In this document: one piece after another, positions 15,689-23,961 of the stretch
Position numbering within the stretch: position 1 is the stretch's first letter
Layout of the letters: each line of letters starts with the position of its first letter
Assembly (NCBI GenBank): GCA_002633115.1
Contig: NWBJ01000120.1
Coordinates: forward strand, 1-64,000
DNA from: Muribaculaceae bacterium Zag1
GTDB lineage: Bacteria; Bacteroidota; Bacteroidia; Bacteroidales; Muribaculaceae
Direction of reading: 5' to 3'
DNA length: 64,000 nt
Position numbers and translations under genes: made by a program
The notes under the pieces: model-generated
Database searches by the model: none
What the model was told of the DNA's origin: nothing
Seen by the model: only the letters and a program-made list of their open reading frames with translations

Positions 15689-16780
15689 TTACTCATTACT
15701 TATCGAGGGGATTTTCTTGGTGGCTTTGGCACCGAGGGCTTGGAGCTTTTCGGCGCGGCTGATGATTCCGCCACGGCCATTTAGCTTGATAAGCGCAGCC
15801 TCGTAGGCCTTTTGGGCCGATGAGAGGCTGGATTGTATCTTTTCGAGGTCGGCCACGAATCCGCACAGCTTGTCAATGAGCATGCCGCCTTCGCGGGCAA
15901 TCTCGAGGGCGTTGCGGTTTTGGCGGTCGTGCATCCAGGTCTGTTCTACCAGTTTTACTACCGACATCAGATGGGTTGGCGATACGATCACCACGCGATT
16001 GTCATAGGCGAATTGCCACAGAGCCGGATCGGCTTGCATAGCGGCAAGGTAGGCTCCCTCGTTGGGGATAAACATCAGCACGAAATCGATCTTGGCATCG
16101 CCGACGTAGGCTTGGTAATTCTTGTCACGCAGCTCGATGATATGATTCTTGACCGAAATCACATGGCTGCGGGCCAGCATCTTCTGTCGCGCCGGGTCGG
16201 GTGTTTCGGCCAGCTCCATATAAGCCTTGAGCGAAGTCTTGGCATCGACCACCAGCTTGCGGCCATCTGGAAAAGAAATCACTGCATCGGGCCTCAAGCG
16301 GTCGCCCTCAGCGTTGTTGGCCGCGGTTTGCAAGGCGTATTCCTCGCCTTCGCGCAGACCGCTGCGCTCGAGGATGTTTTGCAGTATCATTTCGCCCCAC
16401 TGGCCTTGCACTCGGGTATTGCCCTTGAGAGCGTTGGTCAGGTCGCGGGCCTCGCGGCCGATGGCATCGTTGAGTTCGATCAGCTGCCTGATATTTTCTT
16501 GCAGTGAATAGCGTTCACGGGCCTCGCGGCTGTAGCTCTCGTTGAAGGCACGGCGAAACTCGTTGAAATTCTCCTTGATTGGACCCAAGGCGTCGCTGAG
16601 GCGCTGCTCGTTGTCTTGCTGCATCTGGCGAGTGTTCTGAGAGAAAATCTCGGCAGCCATAGCACGGAATCGCTCCTCATCGCGCTCGGTGTTGCGCTGC
16701 GACATCTTGGCAATAATCAATGCCATCGCCGCGCCCATGGCGGCAATGACCAGAAAACATATTATGACAGTAGTATCCAA
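15689..16780 (-). CDS. rmuC: DNA recombination protein RmuC
   Basis: A 363-residue protein with an N-terminal membrane segment (VIICFLVIAAMGAAMALIIA), a coiled-coil stretch (about 30-130) and the RmuC nuclease-like domain. The domain shows LRPDAVISFPDGRKLVVDAK and FVLMFIPNEGAYLAAMQADP, the conserved PD-(D/E)XK-related core. RmuC limits inversions and other rearrangements in E. coli by an unresolved mechanism. It sits five bases after lepA on the same strand and is probably co-transcribed with it. Confidence 0.93.
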   Translation of the reverse strand: MDTTVIICFLVIAAMGAAMALIIAKMSQRNTERDEERFRAMAAEIFSQNTRQMQQDNEQRLSDALGPIKENFNEFRRAFNESYSREARERYSLQENIRQLIELNDAIGREARDLTNALKGNTRVQGQWGEMILQNILERSGLREGEEYALQTAANNAEGDRLRPDAVISFPDGRKLVVDAKTSLKAYMELAETPDPARQKMLARSHVISVKNHIIELRDKNYQAYVGDAKIDFVLMFIPNEGAYLAAMQADPALWQFAYDNRVVIVSPTHLMSVVKLVEQTWMHDRQNRNALEIAREGGMLIDKLCGFVADLEKIQSSLSSAQKAYEAALIKLNGRGGIISRAEKLQALGAKATKKIPSISNE

Positions 16781-16785
16781 ATCGA

Positions 16786-18573
16786 TCAGTCGAGCTTAAG
16801 CACTGCGAGGAAAGCTTTCTGCGGCACTTCGACCGAACCAATCTGCTTCATGCGCTTCTTGCCTTTTTTCTGCTTTTCGAGCAGCTTGCGCTTACGCGAG
16901 ATATCGCCGCCGTAGCACTTGGCAGTCACATCCTTGCGCACAGCCTTGATGGTCTCGCGGGCAATAATCTTAGCACCGATGGCAGCCTGGATGGCGATAT
17001 CGAATTGCTGGCGCGGAATCAACTCCTTGAGCTTCTCGCACATGCGGCGCCCAAATGTCACGGCATTGTCGACATGGGTGAGGGTCGACAGGGCATCGAC
17101 GCTCTCGCCGTTGAGCAGGATGTCGAGTTTGACCAGCTTTGACTCGCGGAAATCATGGATATGGTAGTCAAATGACGCGTAGCCCTTTGAAATGCTCTTG
17201 AGCTTGTCGTAGAAATCGATAACAATTTCGCCGAGGGGCATGTCAAAAGTCATCTCCATGCGGTTGCCAGAGATGTATTCCTGTTTGATCAGTTCGCCGC
17301 GCTTGCTGAGGCACAGGGTCATGATCGGACCGATGAAGTCGGCAGCGGTGATGATAGTAGCGCGGATGTACGGCTCCTCGATGTGGTCGATGAGTGTGAT
17401 GTCGGGGAGACCCGAAGGGTTGTGCACCTCGGTCATGTTGCCCTTTTTGTCATACACGCGATATGATACGTTGGGCACGGTGGTGATGACCTCCATGTCG
17501 AACTCGCGGCTGAGCCTCTCCTGGATAATCTCCATGTGGAGCAGGCCGAGGAATCCGCAACGGAAACCAAAACCGAGAGCGGCCGACGATTCAGGGGTAT
17601 AGGTGAGAGAGGCATCGTTGAGCTGGAGTTTCTCGAGCGACGAGCGCAGATTCTCAAAGTCCTCAGTCTCGATGGGGTAAACGCCAGCGAAGACCATGGG
17701 CTTTACCTCTTCAAAACCCTCGATAGCCTTGTCGCAAGGATTCTCGACATGGGTGATGGTGTCGCCCACGCGAACCTCCTTTGACGACTTGATACCCGAG
17801 ATGATGTAGCCTACGTTGCCAGCCGACAGCTCTTCGCGAGGCGACATGGTGAGCTTGAGCACACCGATCTCGTCGGCGTGGTATTCTTTGCCAGTCGATA
17901 CGAATTTCACGAAATCGTTTTTGCGGATGGTGCCGTTGACGATTTTGAAATATGCGATGATACCGCGGAAGGGGTTGAACACCGAGTCGAAAATCAGCGC
18001 TTGGAGCGGGGCCTCAGGGTCGCCCTCGGGGGCTGGGATGCGTTCGGCGATGGCCTTGAGGATCTCGGGGATGCCCTCGCCGGTGCGGCCGCTGGCACGG
18101 ATTATCTCATCGCGCTTGCAACCGAGCAGCTCTATGATTTCGTCTTCTACCTCGTCGGGCTTGGCCGAATCAAGGTCGATCTTGTTGATTACGGGGATGA
18201 TTTCGAGGTTGTTGTCGATGGCCATGTACAGGTTTGAGATTGTCTGGGCCTGTACGCCTTGCGAGGCATCGACAATAAGCAGTGCGCCCTCGCAGGCGGC
18301 AATGGAGCGCGACACTTCGTAAGAGAAGTCGACGTGTCCCGGGGTGTCAATCAGATTGAAAATGTAGCGGGTGCCATCTATTTCGTGCTCCATCTGTATG
18401 GCGTGGCTCTTGATGGTGATGCCGCGTTCGCGCTCGAGGTCCATATCGTCGAGCACCTGATCCTCCATATCGCTTGCCGCAACGGTGTGGGTGTATTCCA
18501 AAAGTCGGTCGGCAAGAGTGGATTTGCCGTGGTCAATGTGGGCAATGATGCAAAAATTGCGTATATTCTTCAT
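16786..18573 (-). CDS. lepA: Elongation factor 4 (LepA), ribosome back-translocase GTPase
   Basis: A 595-residue translational GTPase. The G domain begins [20 protein letters not shown] (P-loop AHIDHGKS), followed by DTPGHVDF and NKIDL. The C-terminal LepA-specific domain shows [17 protein letters not shown] and ends [13 protein letters not shown], which separates it from EF-G. It acts on stalled or misplaced ribosomes. A good Bacteroidetes promoter lies 31 bases upstream, and rmuC follows. Confidence 0.98.
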   Translation of the reverse strand: MKNIRNFCIIAHIDHGKSTLADRLLEYTHTVAASDMEDQVLDDMDLERERGITIKSHAIQMEHEIDGTRYIFNLIDTPGHVDFSYEVSRSIAACEGALLIVDASQGVQAQTISNLYMAIDNNLEIIPVINKIDLDSAKPDEVEDEIIELLGCKRDEIIRASGRTGEGIPEILKAIAERIPAPEGDPEAPLQALIFDSVFNPFRGIIAYFKIVNGTIRKNDFVKFVSTGKEYHADEIGVLKLTMSPREELSAGNVGYIISGIKSSKEVRVGDTITHVENPCDKAIEGFEEVKPMVFAGVYPIETEDFENLRSSLEKLQLNDASLTYTPESSAALGFGFRCGFLGLLHMEIIQERLSREFDMEVITTVPNVSYRVYDKKGNMTEVHNPSGLPDITLIDHIEEPYIRATIITAADFIGPIMTLCLSKRGELIKQEYISGNRMEMTFDMPLGEIVIDFYDKLKSISKGYASFDYHIHDFRESKLVKLDILLNGESVDALSTLTHVDNAVTFGRRMCEKLKELIPRQQFDIAIQAAIGAKIIARETIKAVRKDVTAKCYGGDISRKRKLLEKQKKGKKRMKQIGSVEVPQKAFLAVLKLD

Positions 18574-18603
18574 TATTGTTCCTTAGCTTCTGTAATTTCA
18601 GTG

Positions 18604-18634
18604 CAAAATTACAAAATTTTCCTCACTTTACAAA
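18604..18634 (-). promoter_or_regulatory. lepA promoter (TTTG-N19-TAATTTTG)
   Basis: On the minus strand TTTG (18634-18631), a 19-bp spacer and TAATTTTG (18611-18604) match the Bacteroidetes -33/-7 consensus exactly. The leader to the lepA ATG would be about 25 nt. Confidence 0.8.
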
Positions 18635-18686
18635 ATCCTTTGATAGGGAATGTTGAGCCTCTCCGAGGCTCGAGGGGAAAAACGCT

Positions 18687-18736
18687 GTTAACCCCATGCA
18701 AATCAGGCCTTTCGGCCCGATTTGCATGGGGTTAAC
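18687..18736. repeat. Long perfect intergenic hairpin between two AGCCTCTCCGAGGCT repeats
   Basis: An 18-bp perfect inverted repeat (GTTAACCCCATGCAAATC at 18687-18704, complement at 18719-18736) encloses a smaller palindrome GGCCTTTCGGCC. The same 15-mer AGCCTCTCCGAGGCT, itself a hairpin, lies on each side (near 18655 and 18743). GTTAACCCC-type arms also appear in the element near 23872, suggesting one family. There is no T-run, so it is not a simple terminator. Confidence 0.85.
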
Positions 18737-18800
18737 ATTGTCAAGCCTCTCCGAGGCTATTAGGTAAGTAAGGGCTCAATTAGAAGATAAATATGGAGGT

Positions 18801-18992
18801 CGCCCGGATGGCTACCCCGTAGGGGTTATTTCATCTAGCTATGGGTGCATATCCCTCTCCCTCCTACCCCGTAGGGGTTGTTTCACTAACCTTCTGAGCA
18901 CTAGAATGAAACAACCCCTACGGGGTAGCCATCCGGGTGTTAACCTATATGCTAGATGAAACAACCCCTACGGGGTAGCCATCCGGGTACAT
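18801..18992. repeat. Cluster of four inverted CCCGGATGGCTACCCCGTAGGGGTT repeats (two each way)
   Basis: Two forward copies (about 18802-18832, and a shortened one at 18863-18885) face two reverse copies (18905-18938 and 18956-18990). The shared core TACCCCGTAGGGG is itself palindromic, and it is followed outward by TTGTTTCAT. Within 190 bp the DNA could form several alternative hairpins. This fills most of the gap between the lepA promoter and the GH110 gene; no gene is seen in it. Confidence 0.85.
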
Positions 18993-19032
18993 CTGAGAAG
19001 GAAACTTAAATTTAAAATGACCCATTACTTAC

Positions 19033-20700
19033 TTATTGGCAATTGATGGAGGTGCAGGAGGTGAAGGAGTAGGGGGAGGGGACGGGACCGAGGATCTGGT
19101 TGTTGAGGATGGTGAGGTCTGAGGCATGACGGGCCGAGACGGCCAGAGAACCAGGCAGGAGGCGGAAGGTGTTATCGGTGATGGATATGCCGCTGTGCAC
19201 CGGAGAGGCGGGGACAGTAACCTCGGGCGCGATATTGATCACCGGACTGCCGCAATCGATGAATTGGCACCCGGCAATGCGCAGGTCACGCACTGGCCCC
19301 GACTCATACCAACCCCGAGCATCATCGGATACGAGTATGGCACTCATGGGAATGCGGTCGAATGTGCAATTCTCAATCACCGATGGGCGCCGAGTGGTAA
19401 TCAGCACTCCTCGCGTTGGCACCAAGGTGAAATAGCAATCTCGAATCTCCACCGCCGGCGTGGCGCTGATATTCTCTACTGCGTATTCTCCATTGGGGTC
19501 AAGAGCCGGAATGTCTTGGTCAAGCTCAAGTCGCCATTCATAGGGATTCTGTTCGGTCGATGAGATAACTCGACCAGCGTAATTGCCATTCAGGCTGCGG
19601 CAATCAACAATCTCAATCGAATCGCCATGGAAGAATGAATCGAATCCCCAGGTCTGGTCGTGCATATACCGAGCGATTAATACATTTGGCTCAGGATTAT
19701 CAACAATGCGCAAGTGTGTGCCATGCACATTGATGGCATCATCGTGTGCTCCGCTGAAATAACAGCCATTGACTGCGATCTTGCCTCGACAGCCAGAGAA
19801 TTGCAAGAAATCGGCAAACCCAGCGCAGGTGCGTCCGCTGTCCTCGGCTGGAGCGAATCGGCAATTGGTCACCTTGACGTCAGAAGAATTTTGCGAAACC
19901 ACACCAAAATTTCCAAGGAACTGGAAATTCATATCCTTCAACTCTACATTCTGGCTCAGAGATATGAGACCGCACACTTGATTGCGTATCGAGTGACGCA
20001 TCTGATAGGTCAATCCCTCATGGAATTGATGAGCATCGGGATAAGAAATCTTGACCACTCCCGGTTCAATCTCCACGGCTTTAGACCCTGGCGCAATCGG
20101 CGTGGCACAACGCAGGGTTTGGCCTGAGGCAGCGTCGTAACTCTGGGCTATGCCATGGCAGAAATCCCAATTGTGGCCCACCCAATGCAGAGTGCTATCA
20201 GCCGCAATCTCATACTGGCTCGATGGGTGCACACGAGCAGTGATGGACCGCTCATCGGCGCTGACCACAGTCATCTCCGGCACCGTGGGGTCTGCCGCAT
20301 CGATGGTGAGGCCGCTAATGGTAATGCCATCGCAATTCTCGATAGCGAATGGGGTAAGTTCGCCATGGGTGAGGAGAGTAGCCCCCTCGCCGCTGATGGT
20401 GACATCCGACAGCTCGTTGAGCCACAGAGCCACGCGCTTGGTGTGGTCAGGATTTTCTGATTCAGAGGTAGTATTAGAGATATGCCGATGCAGCGGAGTA
20501 GAGCTCTCGGCGTACACATTGTACACCCCCGGCTGAAGCCTAATCTCCACTGGGCCTTTGTGCCGAGCAGCTTGGTCGATAGCGCTCTGTAGAACGTGGG
20601 TGGCATCGCCCTCGATGGGCTCAACTTTGACTATTTTTGGCTCAGGGCCGCAAGAGCAAACCAGAGCACAGAGGAGGAGAGTGGAGACATAGGCTTTCAT
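19033..20700 (-). CDS. GH110-type alpha-1,3-galactosidase, lipoprotein, parallel beta-helix
   Basis: A 555-residue protein starting at 20700 (MKAYVSTLLLCALVCSCGPE), with a lipoprotein signal ending LVCSC, so it is probably anchored outside the cytoplasm. The body is a right-handed beta-helix (repeated NVTISGEGATLL, ITISGLTIDAADPTVPEMTV, IRDCYFTLVPTRGVLITTRR). HWVGHNWDFCHGIAQSYD and NVHGTHLRIVD resemble blocks of Bacteroides alpha-1,3-galactosidases GlaA/GlaB of family GH110, which remove terminal alpha-1,3-galactose from blood-group-B and linear glycans. It is slightly shorter than the usual length of about 600 residues. The next genes upstream on this strand are remnants of GH36 and GH95 enzymes. 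A generic pectate-lyase-like protein is the alternative. Confidence 0.75.
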   Translation of the reverse strand: MKAYVSTLLLCALVCSCGPEPKIVKVEPIEGDATHVLQSAIDQAARHKGPVEIRLQPGVYNVYAESSTPLHRHISNTTSESENPDHTKRVALWLNELSDVTISGEGATLLTHGELTPFAIENCDGITISGLTIDAADPTVPEMTVVSADERSITARVHPSSQYEIAADSTLHWVGHNWDFCHGIAQSYDAASGQTLRCATPIAPGSKAVEIEPGVVKISYPDAHQFHEGLTYQMRHSIRNQVCGLISLSQNVELKDMNFQFLGNFGVVSQNSSDVKVTNCRFAPAEDSGRTCAGFADFLQFSGCRGKIAVNGCYFSGAHDDAINVHGTHLRIVDNPEPNVLIARYMHDQTWGFDSFFHGDSIEIVDCRSLNGNYAGRVISSTEQNPYEWRLELDQDIPALDPNGEYAVENISATPAVEIRDCYFTLVPTRGVLITTRRPSVIENCTFDRIPMSAILVSDDARGWYESGPVRDLRIAGCQFIDCGSPVINIAPEVTVPASPVHSGISITDNTFRLLPGSLAVSARHASDLTILNNQILGPVPSPYSFTSCTSINCQ

Positions 20701-20728
20701 GGGGAGAAACGTGGGAATTATGAGTGAG

Positions 20729-20992
20729 TTAAATTTTCTGTAGATGCAGTACGCAAGAGGAATATTCTGACCACAGTGGGGCCTCAAAACCAGTATCCAT
20801 CAGCAGCGAGCCCTTGATAGTGGTGTCGTTGAGATAGCAAGGGCCATCGGCCTTGGGATTGAGTTCGGTGATGCGATAGGTGGCATCGGGGTCGATTCCG
20901 GCCATGAGCATACGCGGCATAGTCTGGCAGGAATAGTGGGCAGTCTTGTAGCAGAACATCACTGCTTCCGACAGATCCTCTGTTACATACAT
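20729..20992 (-). pseudogene. C-terminal remnant of a GH36 alpha-galactosidase
   Basis: An 87-codon open stretch (DLSEAVMFCYKTAHYSCQTM, GIDPDATYRITELNP, KGSLLMDTGFEAPLW, EYSSCVLHLQ) matches the C-terminal antiparallel domain of GH36 alpha-galactosidases. The catalytic TIM barrel, several hundred residues, is absent. Upstream it runs directly into the GH95 remnant in another frame. It ends 29 bases before the GH110 start. The reading is a deletion that left only the tail. Confidence 0.65.
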
Positions 20993-21011
20993 TAACGAAG
21001 CGCAACCCTTA

Positions 21012-21296
21012 TTATTGTATGGCGAGATTAGACGGTAGAGGTCGCATCTCCTTGCCGAACTCTGGATCTTGGTTTGGGTCAGGTTGCCCGCTCCAGAGGG
21101 TAGCCTCGTTGAGCCAGAGGGTTTCGCAATGCGGGTCGCCGAAGACGTTGAGGCCTAATCGGCCATTGCCAATAGGCAGACTTTGCATCCATTCTTTAGC
21201 TGGGGCATCATAGAGCAGGGTAGTGGGGTGACCGAATGCGGCTATCGGTATCACAGCCACAGACAGGAGTAGGGAAAAGAGATGTCGGATTGTCAT
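21012..21296 (-). pseudogene. N-terminal remnant of a GH95 alpha-L-fucosidase
   Basis: 94 codons: a signal peptide (MTIRHLFSLLLSVAVIPIAA FG) followed by TLLYDAPAKEWMQSLPIGNG RLGLNVFGD and LWLNEATLWSGQPD, the N-terminal signature of GH95 enzymes that cleave alpha-1,2-fucose. Family members have 750-850 residues, so about 85% is missing. The match ends after PDPNQDPEFGKEM, and a double stop follows. A deletion joining the start of a GH95 gene to the end of a GH36 gene would explain both fragments. Confidence 0.7.
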
Positions 21297-21421
21297 TGGG
21301 TATGAAATTTATGGGTGAGGAAAATTTACGGGGATTGGAAAGACGTTGCAAATTTCGTCATTCCCATCTCCACAGAGAGAAAAAATCACTCCAAAAATTT
21401 CATATTTCAGTTCAAATCCTC

Positions 21422-23767
21422 TTAATCGCGGAAATATATGCGTTTGACGCGGGGCGAGATTGAGGTGAGGATTTCGTAGGGGATGGTCGAGAGGGTGGCG
21501 GCGATGCACTCGACCGGCATCTGGTGGCCGAAGATTTCGACCTTGTCGCCAATGTGTGCATCGGCATCGGTGACATCAACCATACACTGGTCCATGCAGA
21601 TATTGCCTACGATTGGACATTCTTTGCCATTGATGACAACCTTGCCCTGTCCGCACGACAGATGGCGGTCCAGGCCGTCGGCGTATCCGATAGGGATGGT
21701 AGCGATTACTGACGGCTGGGTGACCTTGCCTCGCCGCCCATAACCGATGGTAGTGCCCGGGCCCCATTCCTTAATTGATATTATGGTTGTTGAGAGGGTA
21801 GCGACCACCTCGAGCGAATCATCGATTTGCGGCACTGGGCTCACGCCATACAGGCCAATGCCGAGGCGCACCATATCATAATGGTGCTCGGGATAACGCA
21901 TGATGCCGGCCGTGTTGAGTATATGGCGCATGGGCCTATAGGGCAGTGCTGCCATAATCTCGGTGCTCATCAAGCGGAATGCCTCGAGTTGGCTGTGTGT
22001 GTATTCGTCCTCGTCGAGGCAGTCGGCCGTGGCGAGGTGTGAGAAGATTGAACGCACCTTCACTTCGTCTTGCGCCTTGAGTGCTTCTATAAGTTCTGGT
22101 ATTTGTTGCTGAGTGAATCCAAGGCGGTGCATGCCGGTGTCGAGTTTGATATGCACCGGATAATCCTTGATGCCGAGGCGCCGGGCATTGTCGACAAGCA
22201 GGTCAAGTTCGCGTATCGAGAAAACAGATGGCTCCAAGCGATTTTCAAACAGCGCCTTGTAATTGGTGCCGATGGGATTCATCACGATAATCGGCATTGT
22301 GATGCCAGCGCGGCGCAACTCAGCGCCCTCGTCAACCACGGCCACAGCGAGATAGGCTGCACCTTGGCTTTGCAAGGTCTTGGCGAGTTCGACCGCGCCC
22401 ACGCCGTATCCAGCAGCCTTGACCATGGCCACCAACCCAGTGCCGGGTTTTACCTTTGAGCGGAAATAGTTGAAATTGCGAGTGATAGCCCCCAGATCGA
22501 CTTCCATTACCGTCTCATGGCGCGGGGCTTCGAGCAGCGTCTTTATTTCCTCGAATCCCTCAGTGCCATCTCCCTTGACCAGGATTGTCTCTTCTTGGAA
22601 ATCTGAGATGGTGTAGTTGGCCAGGAAGTCGGCGACCGTGCCGACCCATTGCGAATTGGGATAATCATACTCAGTCGGGAATCCGATGCCAATCAGTCGC
22701 TTTACGCCTTTGGCCTCGAGCACTCGTCGCAGTTCGTGCCAATCGGCGCTGCCAAAAGCGTGGCCCTCGCAGAGAGGGCAACCCAGAATCAGAGTGACGG
22801 GACGCTGTGCCGGAGCATGACGCTCGGTGAAATTGAGAGCATCGCCTACCGAACGCAGGTCGTTGGTAAATCCATCGTAAACGATCAAGCAATCCTTGAG
22901 CGTCTCGCACACATCGATGCGTGGCGAGATTTTTTCGCTGAGGCTGGTAGCCATTTCTTCGGGGATGACGTAGCCGAGCACATATTGAGCCGCGGCCAGT
23001 GCCATCTGCCGATTGTCGCCCTCGACAGTATGGATGCGAGCATCAGGCGACTGTGCGCGCACCGCGCTCTCTATGATAGGCTGGTCGACAGGAATGAATA
23101 TGTCGGTGCAATCCTTAAATAGTATGGCTTTTTCTTGGGCTTTTTGTTGCAATGACTCAAAGCCCTCGGCATGCTCATCGGTGAGCGAGGTGAAGATGCC
23201 TATGGTGGGTTGGATCATGGCTTGCAACTTTTGCATTTCTCCGGGTTGGGAGATGCCAGCCTCTATGATGGCGAGGGTAGTCTCGGGCGAGAGGCCCCAA
23301 ATCGACATCGGCACTCCTATCTGAGAATTGTAGCTGCGGGGCGAACGGGCCGTAAGGCGGTCGGCGCGCACTATGCGGTACAGCAATTCCTTGACCACCG
23401 TCTTGCCTCGGCTGCCGGTGATGCCGACTACTGGCAGGTCAGGGAACATCTCGCGCACCTTGGTGGCAATCTGTTGCAATGCCGCAAGCACATCAGCGAC
23501 GACCCAGAATTGGCAGTCCTCGGGCGCGTCGTCGGGTTTGCGCTCGACCACAAAATGCTTCACGCCGCGCTCGATGAGCTGTGAGATGAAGCGGTGTCCA
23601 TCGTTGCCCGAAGTGCGCAGCGCGAAGAAAAGGCTTTCTGCCGGGAATGTCAAGTCGCGGCTATCTGTAAGGAGGGTAGATATCAGTGTCTCGTCAGATG
23701 ACTGGATTCCAATCATCTTGGCTATGGCGTAAGCAGGCAGTATCATTTCATCTGTATTAAGTGTCAA
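21422..23767 (-). CDS. Bifunctional MurF (UDP-MurNAc-tripeptide:D-Ala-D-Ala ligase) / alanine racemase
   Basis: A 781-residue fusion. The N-terminal MurF half has VVGITGSRGKTVVKELLYR (ATP loop), SPRSYNSQIGVP and IIEAGISQPGEM. From about residue 410 the alanine racemase half has LVAMVKAAGYGVGAVELAKT (PLP lysine), LDTGMHRLGF, VRLGIGLYGV and the catalytic-Tyr region TIGYGRRGKV. One protein thus makes D-Ala and joins the dipeptide to the peptidoglycan precursor. The fusion is typical of Bacteroidetes. In the MurF half some substrate residues may be divergent, so the activity of that half is inferred. MILPAYAIAKMIG at 23746 is an alternative start. Confidence 0.93.
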   Translation of the reverse strand: MTLNTDEMILPAYAIAKMIGIQSSDETLISTLLTDSRDLTFPAESLFFALRTSGNDGHRFISQLIERGVKHFVVERKPDDAPEDCQFWVVADVLAALQQIATKVREMFPDLPVVGITGSRGKTVVKELLYRIVRADRLTARSPRSYNSQIGVPMSIWGLSPETTLAIIEAGISQPGEMQKLQAMIQPTIGIFTSLTDEHAEGFESLQQKAQEKAILFKDCTDIFIPVDQPIIESAVRAQSPDARIHTVEGDNRQMALAAAQYVLGYVIPEEMATSLSEKISPRIDVCETLKDCLIVYDGFTNDLRSVGDALNFTERHAPAQRPVTLILGCPLCEGHAFGSADWHELRRVLEAKGVKRLIGIGFPTEYDYPNSQWVGTVADFLANYTISDFQEETILVKGDGTEGFEEIKTLLEAPRHETVMEVDLGAITRNFNYFRSKVKPGTGLVAMVKAAGYGVGAVELAKTLQSQGAAYLAVAVVDEGAELRRAGITMPIIVMNPIGTNYKALFENRLEPSVFSIRELDLLVDNARRLGIKDYPVHIKLDTGMHRLGFTQQQIPELIEALKAQDEVKVRSIFSHLATADCLDEDEYTHSQLEAFRLMSTEIMAALPYRPMRHILNTAGIMRYPEHHYDMVRLGIGLYGVSPVPQIDDSLEVVATLSTTIISIKEWGPGTTIGYGRRGKVTQPSVIATIPIGYADGLDRHLSCGQGKVVINGKECPIVGNICMDQCMVDVTDADAHIGDKVEIFGHQMPVECIAATLSTIPYEILTSISPRVKRIYFRD

Positions 23768-23826
23768 AACGTGTATCTAACAATAACACATTACAGATAG
23801 AATAAGTTTATTAGATACCTTCGTCT

Positions 23827-23945
23827 CTTAAGAGCCGTGCTACGCACTCATAGATACAGGGAATCGCAGTCATTAACCCCGCATTTCGTGCTACCGCACT
23901 CCATGTGGGGTTAACAGACAAGTATCGTGTTACGCACTGATAAAT
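23827..23945. repeat. Nested palindromic element with GTGCTACGCAC-type motif (copy B)
   Basis: It opens AGAGCCGTGCTACGCACTC like the copy at 11785. Arms TTAACCCCGCAT (23872-23883) and ATGTGGGGTTAA (23902-23913) pair at 11 of 12 positions around CGTGCTACCGCACTCC. It ends TAACAGACAAGTATCGTG, close to TAACAGACAAGGGTCGTG in copy A. Both copies lie between convergent or tandem housekeeping genes. Confidence 0.75.
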
Positions 23946-23961
23946 GTAGAGTTTCAGAAGG

